This document shows, piece by piece, positions 32,889-40,715 of a stretch of DNA of 64,000 bases. The notes below the pieces were generated by a model. That model was not told the DNA's origin and made no database searches. It saw only the letters and a program-made list of their open reading frames with translations. This DNA is from Aeromicrobium erythreum (GTDB taxonomy: Bacteria > Actinomycetota > Actinomycetes > Propionibacteriales > Nocardioidaceae), in NCBI RefSeq assembly GCF_001509405.1, contig NZ_CP011502.1:2790001-2854000 (forward strand), given 5' to 3'. The position numbers and the translations under genes are program-made. Each line of letters begins with the position of its first letter. Position 1 is the stretch's first letter.

Positions 32889-33671
32889 TCAGGTCTGCGG
32901 GTCGGTCCCACGCTCGGCTGCACGGGCCGCACGGCGGGCTGCCTTGGCGGCCTTCTCCTCGGCGTCGAGGCGGGCGGCCTCCTCGGGCGTGGGCGCGAGT
33001 CCGCCGTACCGGGCCGGTGCCCACCACTGGCCCTCGGGCGGGGTCGGGTACTCGCGGATCGCCTTGTCGAGCAGGGCGGTCATGGCCTCGCGCAGCTGCT
33101 GGGTCTCGGCGACCGGGTCCTCGCCGGTCACCGGGATCGGCTCGCCGACGTGCAGCGCGATCGTCTTGCCGCGACCCCAGATGTCGGAGTCGTGGTCCTT
33201 CGTCTTCAGCAGCTGGGTGCCCCAGGTGACCATGGGGATGAGCGGCACGCCCGCCTCGGCGGCCATGCGCACGGCACCGGTCTTGAGCTCCTTGATCTCC
33301 ATCGAGCGGCTGATCGTGGCCTCGGGGAAGATGCCGACGATCTCGCCGGAGCGGGCGTACTCGACGGCCTTGTCGTAGGACGCCTGGCCCGCGTCGCGGT
33401 CGACCTCGATGTGGTGGAACGAGCGCATGAGCGGCCCGCCGACGGCGTGGTCGAAGGCCTCCTTCTTCGCCATGAAGCGGACGAGCCGGCCCGATGGCTG
33501 CGCGGCGAGCCCGTCGAAGACGAAGTCGACGTAGCCGATGTGGTTGGCGGCCAGGATGGCACCGCCCTCGCGCGGGATGTGCTCCGTCCCCGACGTCTGG
33601 AACTTCATGCCGAGGACCTTGAAGAGGGTCTTGGCGGTGACGATCACCGTCGGGTACGTGTAGTCGCGCAT
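32889..33671 (-). CDS. 1-acylglycerol-3-phosphate acyltransferase family protein
   Basis: A 260-residue PlsC-like enzyme. The four acyltransferase blocks are visible: NHIGYVD (the NHxxxxD catalytic motif, ~residue 45), FMAKKEAF, FPEATISRS (FPEGT equivalent) and VPLIPMVTWG. It should acylate a lysophospholipid or a related acceptor at the membrane. The C-terminal ~45 residues are a basic, Ala/Glu-rich tail ending in a hydrophilic stretch. Start at the ATG at 33671; an in-frame upstream start would add six residues. Confidence 0.87.
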   Translation of the reverse strand: MRDYTYPTVIVTAKTLFKVLGMKFQTSGTEHIPREGGAILAANHIGYVDFVFDGLAAQPSGRLVRFMAKKEAFDHAVGGPLMRSFHHIEVDRDAGQASYDKAVEYARSGEIVGIFPEATISRSMEIKELKTGAVRMAAEAGVPLIPMVTWGTQLLKTKDHDSDIWGRGKTIALHVGEPIPVTGEDPVAETQQLREAMTALLDKAIREYPTPPEGQWWAPARYGGLAPTPEEAARLDAEEKAAKAARRAARAAERGTDPQT

Positions 33672-33725
33672 CGGCTCAGGATAGTGCACAGATGTGCACC
33701 CAGGAGTGCGAGGACGGGCCGTCGC

Positions 33726-34202
33726 TCAGACGTCGGGCGTGCCCGCGCTGATGTCGTCGGGGTCGTCCTCGACGACGTGCACGGCAGCCTCCTCGGCGCT
33801 CGCGGCCGCACCGTCGATGCCGACCTCGTCGCCCACGAGAGCCTTCTCGGTGTCCTCGGCCAGACCCTCGTCGGGCGCGACGAGACGACCGGAGCGGTCG
33901 TCGCCGATCTCGGGCTCGCCCAGCTCGTTGGCGTTGCCCTCGAGATCGACGTCGGCGTACGGGTCGACGTCGGGCTCCTCCTGGGCGACGCGCTGGTCGA
34001 GCGTCTCGCCCTCCAGGGCCTCCTCCGCGGTGGTGCCGAAGCCCTCGCCGGGGCTCCACTTCTCGGCCGGCGAGTAGCCCTCGTCGAGCACGTCGTCGAC
34101 GCCGCGGTCGACGAGCGTGTCGTCGGGCTGGAGCTGGTCGAGCACCTCCGAGTCGTCGCGGTTCTCCTGGGTGTCGTCAAACTCGAGGGGTCCGTCAGTC
34201 AT
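33726..34202 (-). CDS. DUF5709-family acidic protein
   Basis: A 158-residue, strongly acidic, probably disordered soluble protein. The segments DDVLDEGYSPAEKW, TLDQRVAQEEPDVDP and SGRLVAPDEG identify the actinobacterial DUF5709 family, of unknown function. The start codon overlaps the stop of the upstream membrane protein gene by 4 nt, so it is probably co-transcribed with tsaB-rimI. Confidence 0.82.
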   Translation of the reverse strand: MTDGPLEFDDTQENRDDSEVLDQLQPDDTLVDRGVDDVLDEGYSPAEKWSPGEGFGTTAEEALEGETLDQRVAQEEPDVDPYADVDLEGNANELGEPEIGDDRSGRLVAPDEGLAEDTEKALVGDEVGIDGAAASAEEAAVHVVEDDPDDISAGTPDV

Positions 34203-34666
34203 GCGTCCAGCCTTCCACGGCGTCGACGCGACGCAACCGCTGCGACGACCGCCACGAGCACGACGGCCGCGACGGCGACGGCGACGGCCTGGCCGCGGTC
34301 GGTGCCGGTGCGCAGCGCCGCGAGGAAGACACCTGCCCCGACGGTGCTCCAGACGGTCGCCCAGAGCGCGGCGCCGGGCACGAGGCCGACGAGGTAGCGG
34401 GGCACGGACATGCGCGCCAGACCCGCGCCGGCGTTGACGACCGTCTGCGCGCCGACGGTGAGGAAGCTCGCCGTGACGACCGGCGGCCCCCACCGCTCGA
34501 CGCGGTCGACGGCGGCCTGGAGGCGCGGTCCGGGCGGTCGGCGCCGCACGACGCCGGCGGCCACCAGGCGACCGATCCCGTAGGTGGCGCCCGCGCGCAG
34601 CAGCACGATGGCGAAGAGCGTCAGCCAGGCCCACGCCCACGGCCAGGAACGGATCTGCTCGGTCAC
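34199..34666 (-). CDS. DedA-like (VTT-domain) small membrane protein
   Basis: A 155-residue membrane protein with four hydrophobic segments. The central RWGPPVVTASFLTVGAQTVV and GLARMSVPRYLVGLVPGAALW stretches resemble the DedA/VTT fold core, though the protein is shorter than canonical DedA (~200 residues). The GTG start at 34666 overlaps the rimI stop (GTGA), and its stop overlaps the DUF5709 start, so translation is coupled on both sides. Function unknown; DedA proteins are linked to undecaprenyl-phosphate or lipid translocation. Confidence 0.68.
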   Translation of the reverse strand: MTEQIRSWPWAWAWLTLFAIVLLRAGATYGIGRLVAAGVVRRRPPGPRLQAAVDRVERWGPPVVTASFLTVGAQTVVNAGAGLARMSVPRYLVGLVPGAALWATVWSTVGAGVFLAALRTGTDRGQAVAVAVAAVVLVAVVAAVASRRRRGRLDA

Positions 34667-35109
34667 GTGAGCTCCCCCGTCAGCCCGACCTGGAGGACGA
34701 GGGCGTCGCGACCACCGGCGTAGTACCTGCGACGTCGGGCGAGGTGCTCGAACCCGTGCGCCGCGTAGAGCGCCAGGGCGGCGTCGTTGTCGGCGGCCAC
34801 CTCGAGCAGCATGCGGTCGGCGCCGCGCTCGCGGGCCGCGTCGCGGCCGGCCTCGACGAGCTGCGACGCGAGGCCACGTCGGCGGTGCGTCGGCGCGACG
34901 GCCACGCGGTGCAGGTCGGCGACGTCGGCCACCACGCCGACGTCGACGTACCCGACCACGGTGGCGTCGCTCTCGGCGACGAGCACGGCACGATCGGGGT
35001 GGGCGATCTCCGCGCGCAGGGTCGGCTCGGACCATGCGTCGGCCGCGAAGGCCTGCCCCTCCAGCTCGAGCAGGACGGGCAGGTCGGTCTCCAGCGCCGG
35101 CCGGATCAC
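34663..35109 (-). CDS. rimI: Ribosomal protein alanine acetyltransferase-like GNAT
   Basis: A 148-residue GNAT. The acetyl-CoA-binding motif A appears as VAVAPTHRRRGLASQLV (residues ~70-86), and motif B as LLEVAADNDAALALYAAHGF. Its location between tsaB and tsaD is the usual position of rimI in bacteria. RimI acetylates the N-terminal alanine of S18 in E. coli; in actinobacteria the substrate is less certain. The gene starts with GTG and overlaps tsaB by 4 nt. Confidence 0.88.
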   Translation of the reverse strand: MIRPALETDLPVLLELEGQAFAADAWSEPTLRAEIAHPDRAVLVAESDATVVGYVDVGVVADVADLHRVAVAPTHRRRGLASQLVEAGRDAARERGADRMLLEVAADNDAALALYAAHGFEHLARRRRYYAGGRDALVLQVGLTGELT

Positions 35110-35747
35110 CGCACCGGGGCGGCGGGCTGCGCGTCGGGGCGGCGCAGGTAGAGCGGCTCGAGCCCCAGCACCTCGACGTGGCCTCGCACGACGCCCTCGG
35201 CGAGCGCGGCGGCGGACGGGTCGAGGGGACCGTCGGTGGCGTCGAGCACGTCGGCGTAGAGGGTGGCGCCACGTCCGACGACGGGCAGGTCGGGGTGGAG
35301 CCGCGCGAGCTCGACGGGCTTGTCGACGTGCGGTCCGTCGACCCGGCGCGGGACGCCGTCGGCGTCGGGCACGTAGCGCGCCCAGTAGACCTCCTTGCGC
35401 CGCGCGTCGATGGCGACGAGGTGCTCGGCGCCGAGGCCCGCGTCGAGGGCGAGCGCGTCGAGCGAGCAGACGCCGTGGCTCGTGAGGCCGAGGGTCGCGG
35501 CGAGGGTGCGCGCGGTGACGATCCCGACCCGCAGCCCGGTGAACGGTCCGGGACCCACCCCGACGGCGACGTCGGTGAGGTCGGCGGCGCTACGTCCGGC
35601 GTCGGCGAGCGCGTCGCGTACCGCCGGGGCGAGCAGCTCGCCGTGCGCCATCGTCCCCTCGCCCTGCGCCGACCCGACGACCTGGTCACCGTCGTGCACG
35701 GCGACGCTCACCGCGGGTCCGGACGTGTCGATCGCGAGCAGCAGCAC
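35106..35747 (-). CDS. tsaB: tRNA threonylcarbamoyladenosine complex dimerisation subunit
   Basis: A 213-residue inactive ASKHA paralogue of TsaD. The N-terminal LAIDTSGPAVSVAV segment, VGVGPGPFTGLRVG near residue 64 and the absence of the TsaD HxxxH motif identify TsaB. It scaffolds TsaD and TsaE for t6A37 synthesis. GTG start at 35747. tsaE would normally lie directly upstream in this type of operon; here a 1.8-kb interval with a palindromic element and an IS30-family insertion separates them, so tsaB must have its own promoter or depend on one inside that interval. Confidence 0.93.
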   Translation of the reverse strand: MLLLAIDTSGPAVSVAVHDGDQVVGSAQGEGTMAHGELLAPAVRDALADAGRSAADLTDVAVGVGPGPFTGLRVGIVTARTLAATLGLTSHGVCSLDALALDAGLGAEHLVAIDARRKEVYWARYVPDADGVPRRVDGPHVDKPVELARLHPDLPVVGRGATLYADVLDATDGPLDPSAAALAEGVVRGHVEVLGLEPLYLRRPDAQPAAPVR

Positions 35748-35799
35748 ACGAGTGAGCCTACCCTCACCTCCTGACGCGTCACGTGGGGTCGGTGCGGCG

Positions 35800-36150
35800 A
35801 CTCGCCGCTGCGTGGGTGTCGTCCGACTCGTCCTGCGGCTGCGTGGGTGCACCGTCGTGTGGACCTTGCCGCTGCGCTGCCTCGGCCTTCGCTGTGGGTG
35901 GTCTCCGAAAGGGCCTCGACCGGGAAGCTGGCGACCGTGCTGGTCCGGGGTCTCGGGCTGTGGCTCGCGTGGGACGCAAGGATCTGCGTTCGTGCGTCGG
36001 AGGGCCGAGGCTTCTGCGTTTGGTACGGGATCCCGCCGTGAACGCAGAGGCGTTCGGCCTCGCACGCGCGAATGAAGAATCGTGGGTGCTCTTTGGGTTG
36101 GGGTGACGAACGATTCTTCCTTTGCGTGGACCGTTCCACGCGAAGGAAGG
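35800..36150. repeat. Left half of long palindromic element, copy A (interrupted by IS30)
   Basis: No gene is seen between tsaB and the insertion sequence. The sequence contains an arm at 35900-35923 (starting GGTCTCCGAAAGGG) whose exact reverse complement lies at 37419-37442 beyond the IS. A conserved core at 36011-36050 has CTTCTGCGTT / AACGCAGAG ends around GGGATCCCG, and a 9-bp inverted pair AAGAATCGT / ACGATTCTT lies at 36075-36083 and 36110-36118. The same landmarks, except the last pair, occur in copy B at 45298-45611. Confidence 0.8.
36116..36149. repeat. Strong 15-bp hairpin next to the IS30 left end
   Basis: Arms 36116-36130 and 36135-36149 pair at 14 of 15 positions around a CCGT loop (core GCGTGGA / TCCACGC). 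It ends 3 bp before the IS inverted repeat. It could be the apex of the palindromic element or a terminator blocking read-through into the IS; I cannot tell which. Confidence 0.65.
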
Positions 36151-36152
36151 GT

Positions 36153-37225
36153 GGTCTCAACCGGTAGTTGCAAGACGATGTGACTACTGGAGGTGGGTAT
36201 GCCTGGTTCTCGTCTGGTCGAGGGTGAGCGGTGGGTGATCGAGCGTGGTTTGGAGGCTGGTCTGACGCAGGGCCAGATCGCTGCGGTGCTGGGTCGTTCG
36301 CCGGCGACGATCTCGCGTGAGGTGCGTCGTGGTGGTGGTCCGCGTTCGTCGCGTGCCGGTGTGGTGCTGATCGGTCGGCCTGCCCGTTATCGGGCGTCCA
36401 AGGCGCAGCGGTTGGCGCGGCGGCGGGCTTGTCGACCCAAGCCGTGCAAGGTGGTGGGCGAGCTTGCTGCGGTGGTCGCTGGCTTGTTGGAGGCTGACTG
36501 GTCACCACAGCAGATCGCCGCCATGTTGCCGAGCCTGTATCCGGACGATGAGGCTATGCGCGTGAGTCACGAGACGATCTACCAGTCGCTGTTCGTGCAG
36601 ACCCGTGGCGAGCTGCGCAGGGAGCTGACGGCGCATCTACGCACCGGTCGGGTCGCGCGCGGCACGAAGACCCGTAGCGAGAAGATCGGCAAGCTCAAGG
36701 GCATGGTCTCGATCTCCGCGCGGCCGGCTGAGGCAGATGATCGGGCCGTGCCCGGCCATTGGGAGGGCGACCTGCTGCTGGGCGGGATCGGCAAGGGCCA
36801 GATCATCACGCTGGTCGAACGCCGATCCCGGTTCGTGCTCCTGGCGCCGTTGAACACCTCGCGCACCGCGGCCGATACCCGCGAGCAGCTGACCGCGATC
36901 ATCGCCCGGCTCCCGTTGGAGCTGCGCAAGTCCCTGACCTGGGACCAGGGCCGCGAGATGGCCCAACACGCCCAGTTCACCATCGCCACCGGCATGCCCG
37001 TCTACTTCTGCGACCCCCACTCGCCCTGGCAGCGCGGCAGCAACGAGAACACCAACGGACTCCTGCGCCAGTACTGGCCCAAGGGTGCGGACCTGCGCCA
37101 CGTCACCCAGGACGAATGCGACGCCATCGCCCTACGCCTGAACACCCGCCCACGCCAGACCCTCGGATGGAAGACTCCAGCCCAGACCCTCAACGAAGGG
37201 CTACTTGCAACAACCGGTTGAGCCC
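36153..37225 (+). mobile_element. IS30-family insertion sequence
   Basis: A 1,073-bp element bounded by 22-bp inverted repeats at 36153-36174 (GGTCTCAACCGG...) and 37204-37225 (reverse complement GGGCTCAACCGG...), identical at 20 of 22 positions. It contains a single intact transposase gene. No clear 2-3-bp target duplication is visible, so the exact outer ends are uncertain by a few bases. It is inserted inside the palindromic element that separates tsaB from tsaE. Confidence 0.9.
36199..37221 (+). CDS. IS30-family transposase
   Basis: A 340-residue protein. The N-terminal helix-turn-helix is GLTQGQIAAVLGRSPATISREVRR (about residues 20-43). The DDE catalytic triad is recognisable in HWEGDLLLG (first Asp), LTWDQGREM (second Asp) and GSNENTNGLLRQYWPKG (Glu), all typical of IS30. 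The ATG at 36199 has GGAGG 5 nt upstream. The gene appears complete and potentially active. The 5' half has noticeably more codons ending in T and slightly lower GC than its neighbours, consistent with a different origin. Confidence 0.95.
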   Translation: MPGSRLVEGERWVIERGLEAGLTQGQIAAVLGRSPATISREVRRGGGPRSSRAGVVLIGRPARYRASKAQRLARRRACRPKPCKVVGELAAVVAGLLEADWSPQQIAAMLPSLYPDDEAMRVSHETIYQSLFVQTRGELRRELTAHLRTGRVARGTKTRSEKIGKLKGMVSISARPAEADDRAVPGHWEGDLLLGGIGKGQIITLVERRSRFVLLAPLNTSRTAADTREQLTAIIARLPLELRKSLTWDQGREMAQHAQFTIATGMPVYFCDPHSPWQRGSNENTNGLLRQYWPKGADLRHVTQDECDAIALRLNTRPRQTLGWKTPAQTLNEGLLATTG

Positions 37226-37239
37226 AACAAGAATCCTTC

Positions 37240-37560
37240 CGCCGCTCAGCCCTCTATCGGTGGATCCGCAACCGTAGAAGCGCTCCTGCGGTTGCAGATC
37301 CACCGCCCGGACGCGCAAACGCAGAACCTTGGCCCCTGAACGCAGAAACGAAGAATCGTGGATCCAAGGGTGGGCCCAGACCAGACCCCGATACCCCAAG
37401 CCGCCCCCAGACCCGCTGCCGGTCGAGGCCCTTTCGGAGACCAGACACAGCGCCAGTCGAGGCAGCGCACCAGCAAGACGAGACCCACGCAGGCAGCGCA
37501 CCAGCAAGGTCACGACGACCGCAGCGCACCCCAAGGTCACGCCGCCACACCCCGCAGCGC
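37240..37560. repeat. Right half of long palindromic element, copy A
   Basis: The gene-free stretch between the IS and the tsaE stop. It holds a hairpin at 37259-37302 (arms GTGGATCCGCAACCG and CGGTTGCAGATCCAC, one mismatch), the CGCAAACGCAGA segment shared with copy B, and the arm at 37419-37442 complementary to 35900-35923. Two or three degenerate GGCAGCGCACCAGCAAG repeats follow (about 37460-37545), the reverse complement of the tandem repeat found in copy B. Confidence 0.78.
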
Positions 37561-37573
37561 CGCGGCCAGCACC

Positions 37574-38542
37574 TCAGCCGAGAAGCGTGGAGCGCAGCGG
37601 CACGTCGACCCAGCGGGGACCGTGTGGCTTGATGGTCACGACGCGCGGCTCGGCCTCGTCGGGGTGGTCGCCGTCGTGCTCGGTGCCGAGGGGGTCGATG
37701 GGGCGGGCACCGCGAACCTCGATGCTCACCGAGAGCCAGCTGTCGTTGAGCTGCTCGGCCATCCCCTCGCCCCACTCGACGACGGTGACGGCCTCGTCGG
37801 AGGCGGTGTCGAGGTCGAGGTCGTCGACCTCGGCGGCGCTGCCGAGGCGGTAGGCGTCGACGTGGACGAGGGCGGGACCGTCGACGAGCGACGGGTGCGT
37901 GCGGGCGAGCACGAACGTCGGCGACGTGACGGGTCCGCGCACGTGCAGCGCGTCGCCGAGCCCCTGGGTGAACGTCGTCTTGCCGGCGCCGAGGTCGCCC
38001 GAGAGGACGAGCAGGTCGCCGGGGCGCACCAGCTCGGCCACGCGCGCGGCGAGGTGCTGCATCGCGTCGGGCGTCGGCACCTCGCGGGCGAGCCACAACG
38101 TCTTGCCGAGCACCAGCAGCGGACCCTCCTGGCCCACCGGGTGGTACTTGCGGCGGGTCCAGAACCGCACCGTGTCGGGCAGCTCCTCGCGCACGTGCAG
38201 CCAGATGCCGTCCTTGCCGCGCTCCTCGGCCGTGTCCTCCGCGACGCCGACCATGGCCGACGCGACGCCGCGAGCCTGGATCTCCGGGTCGACCGACACG
38301 CGACGCAGGCCGAGCTTGCCCGGCCGCGACTCGTCGAACAGCAGCGCGCCCATGGGCACGCCGCGACGTTCCACGAGCAGCCCACCGGCCGTGGCGAGCA
38401 CCTCCGACACCGACTCGACGGTCTCGTCGAGGGCGGTCGAGGGCGGGTCGAGGTCGGGTCGGACGCTGAACGAGCGGTGGATGATGTCGACGATCGCCTC
38501 GGCGTGCTCGGGGCCGGCGTCGAGGACGTCGAGCGCCCGCAT
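37574..38542 (-). CDS. tsaE: GNAT acetyltransferase fused to TsaE ATPase
   Basis: A 322-residue protein. Residues 1-145 form a GNAT domain (RRVSVDPEIQARGVASAMVG acetyl-CoA motif at ~80-99). Residues ~155-320 form TsaE with Walker A GDLGAGKTT at 182-190, SPTFVLARTH, HVDAYRLG and the VVEWGEG motif. Stand-alone TsaE is about 150-160 residues. TsaE is the ATPase that drives TsaB-TsaD turnover in t6A synthesis; what the GNAT part does is unknown. The frame is continuous with no alternative start in the linker that I would prefer. The ATG shares one base with the stop of the alpha/beta hydrolase gene (TGATG). Confidence 0.9.
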   Translation of the reverse strand: MRALDVLDAGPEHAEAIVDIIHRSFSVRPDLDPPSTALDETVESVSEVLATAGGLLVERRGVPMGALLFDESRPGKLGLRRVSVDPEIQARGVASAMVGVAEDTAEERGKDGIWLHVREELPDTVRFWTRRKYHPVGQEGPLLVLGKTLWLAREVPTPDAMQHLAARVAELVRPGDLLVLSGDLGAGKTTFTQGLGDALHVRGPVTSPTFVLARTHPSLVDGPALVHVDAYRLGSAAEVDDLDLDTASDEAVTVVEWGEGMAEQLNDSWLSVSIEVRGARPIDPLGTEHDGDHPDEAEPRVVTIKPHGPRWVDVPLRSTLLG

Positions 38543-39573
38543 CACCGGTCGCCCTCGCGCACGGGGTGCCCGATCCGGTCGAGCAGGTCCTCGATGATCC
38601 GGGTGACGGCCACGTTCTCTTCGAACGGCACCATGTGCCCGGCACCGCCGAGCGTCACCAGACGCGCGTCCTCGATGGTGCGCGCGAGGCGTCGGGCGTG
38701 CTTGATGGGCGTGAGCAGGTCGTGGTCGCCGCAGGCGACGACGACGGGCACCCGCCCCAGCCCTTCGGCGCCGCTGCGGACGTCGAGGTCCACGAACGCG
38801 GGGTAGAAGTCGAGCAGCACGTGCGTCTGGGCGCGCAGGATCATCTCGTCGGACATGTCGGCGTACTTGCGGGGCGCGTCGGGCCCGACCGCCCAGCGAC
38901 GGATGACGCTGTAGCTGTTGAAGGTCCGGCCCCAGTCGAGCAGGGGCGCGCCGGCCCGCAGGAACGGCAGGACGCGGCGCAGCGCCGGGCTCTGCCGCAC
39001 GAGCCGGTTGTCGCTGGTCGAGAGCAGCACGGCACCCACGACCCTGTCGCCGAACAGCTCGGGCGACTCCGCCGCGAGCTGCTGCACCGTGATGCCGCCC
39101 ATCGAGTGCCCGACGAGCACGACGGGGCCCTCGGGCACGACCTCGTCGAGGACGGTCCGCAGGTCGTCGGCGAGCTGGCCGAAGCTCGACCCCTGGCGCG
39201 TCGAGCGGCCGGAGCCACCGTGGGAGCGCTGGTCGTAGAACACCATCCGCACGAGGCCGCGCAGCGCGAGACGCTGGTAGTGCCAGGTGTCGAGGGTGCA
39301 CACCCACCCGTGCACGAACACGACGGTGGGAGCTGCGCTGTCCGCGTGCGCCGCGTCGGCCTCGTCGACCTCGACGTTGAGCGCGACGCCGTCGGAGGCG
39401 ACGACGGTGCGGACGGGGCTGTGCACGCTGCCGAACGGCACCTCCTCGCCGCGCTGCTCGCGGCGGTGCTCGCGACGTCGGGTGTCGACGACCTTGGCGG
39501 TCACCCCGGCAGCCACGAAGGCTCCGGCGGTCGCGGCGAGTGCTGCCAGACGGGAGGGGGCGGGGCTCATCAC
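38542..39573 (-). CDS. Alpha/beta hydrolase
   Basis: A 343-residue protein. An N-terminal hydrophobic segment (~residues 5-25) suggests a membrane anchor or signal. The hydrolase core has the oxyanion HGWVCTLDTW (~105-114), the nucleophile elbow GHSMGG and the late His in GGAGHMVPFE. Asp in ACGDHDLLTP completes a likely Ser-Asp-His triad. Substrate unknown. It sits between alr and tsaE on the same strand, with a 1-nt overlap to tsaE. Start is 39573 or the adjacent ATG at 39570. Confidence 0.85.
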   Translation of the reverse strand: MMSPAPSRLAALAATAGAFVAAGVTAKVVDTRRREHRREQRGEEVPFGSVHSPVRTVVASDGVALNVEVDEADAAHADSAAPTVVFVHGWVCTLDTWHYQRLALRGLVRMVFYDQRSHGGSGRSTRQGSSFGQLADDLRTVLDEVVPEGPVVLVGHSMGGITVQQLAAESPELFGDRVVGAVLLSTSDNRLVRQSPALRRVLPFLRAGAPLLDWGRTFNSYSVIRRWAVGPDAPRKYADMSDEMILRAQTHVLLDFYPAFVDLDVRSGAEGLGRVPVVVACGDHDLLTPIKHARRLARTIEDARLVTLGGAGHMVPFEENVAVTRIIEDLLDRIGHPVREGDR

Positions 39574-39602
39574 TGTCCTCGGTGGCGGGGCTCGGACGGC
39601 CC

Positions 39603-40715
39603 TCAGCCTCGGTGGGTACGCACGACGCGGTCGCCGAGTCGGGTGACGACCTCGTAGGCGATCGTACCGGCGGCGGTCGCCCAGTCCTGGGCGGTGGGGG
39701 CACCGGGGGCGGCGCCGAACAGGGTGACGACGTCACCGCGCCGCGCCGCGCGGTCCCCCAGGTCGACGACCAGCTGGTCCATGCAGATGCGGCCGACGAC
39801 CGGCACGCGCTCGCCGTCGTGGGCGGCCTCGGCGCGACCCGACGCGGAGCGCAGGACACCGTCGCCGTACCCGAGGGGCACGAGGCCGAGGGTGGTCTCG
39901 CGGTCGGTGGTCCACGTGTGGCCGTAGGACACGGCGGTGCCGGCGGGGACCCGCTTGACCTGTGCGAGCCGGCCGCGCAGCGTCATGACCGGGCGCAGGT
40001 CGACGATGCCGGCGACCGCGGGGTCGGGGTCGATGCCGTACGTGGCGATGCCCGGACGGACCAGGTCGAAGTGCGCGCTGGGGCGGGTCAGGAGGGCGGC
40101 GGAGTTGGCGAGGTGGCGCCACTGCGGCTCGAGCCCGGCCTCGCCGACGACGTCGAGCGCGTCCCGGAACACGGTCTCCTGCTGGTCGTTGGCGGGATGG
40201 CCGGGCTCGTCGGCGCACGCCAGGTGCGACCACACGCCGGTGACCTCGACCTTGCCCGCGGCCTGCGCGCGGGAGGCGGCGACGACGAGGTCGTCCCACG
40301 CCGGACCGCGGGCACCGTTGCGCGAGAGCCCGGTGTCGACCTTGAGCTGCACGCGGGGTCGTCGACCCGTCGGCGCGTCGTTGAGGATCTCGTCGAGCTG
40401 CTCGACGGACGACGCCGTCAGCTCCACGTCGTGCTCGACCGCTGCACCGTAGGCGGCGCCAGGTGCCGCGAGCCAGCACAGGACGGGCCCGGTGTCGCCG
40501 GCCTCGCGCAGCGCGAGGGCCTCCTCGACGGTGACGACGCCGAGCCACGACGCTCCCGCGTCGCGCGCGGCCCGCGCGACCGGTCGCAGCCCGTGGCCGT
40601 AGGCGTCGGCCTTGACGACGGACATCAGCGCGGCACCGGGCGCGTGCGCCGCGAGCGTGGCGACGTTGTGCCGGTACGCCTCGAGGTCGACGACGGCCTC
40701 GGCCTGCGGGCTCAC
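39603..40715 (-). CDS. alr: Alanine racemase
   Basis: A 370-residue fold-III PLP enzyme. The PLP-lysine motif VVKADAYGHG (K35), the substrate-binding KVDTGLSRNG segment, and SYGHTW, GYGDG and GRICMDQ in the C-terminal domain are all present. It interconverts L- and D-alanine for peptidoglycan. The GTG start at 40715 overlaps the nnr stop by 4 nt. An extended in-frame upstream region was rejected because the family normally begins just before the PLP-lysine segment. Confidence 0.94.
   Translation of the reverse strand: MSPQAEAVVDLEAYRHNVATLAAHAPGAALMSVVKADAYGHGLRPVARAARDAGASWLGVVTVEEALALREAGDTGPVLCWLAAPGAAYGAAVEHDVELTASSVEQLDEILNDAPTGRRPRVQLKVDTGLSRNGARGPAWDDLVVAASRAQAAGKVEVTGVWSHLACADEPGHPANDQQETVFRDALDVVGEAGLEPQWRHLANSAALLTRPSAHFDLVRPGIATYGIDPDPAVAGIVDLRPVMTLRGRLAQVKRVPAGTAVSYGHTWTTDRETTLGLVPLGYGDGVLRSASGRAEAAHDGERVPVVGRICMDQLVVDLGDRAARRGDVVTLFGAAPGAPTAQDWATAAGTIAYEVVTRLGDRVVRTHRG

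Noticed and set aside
36140-37240. Target-site duplication of the IS30-family element
   Set aside because: No matching 2-3-bp direct repeat is seen immediately outside the inverted repeats at either end; exact ends remain uncertain.
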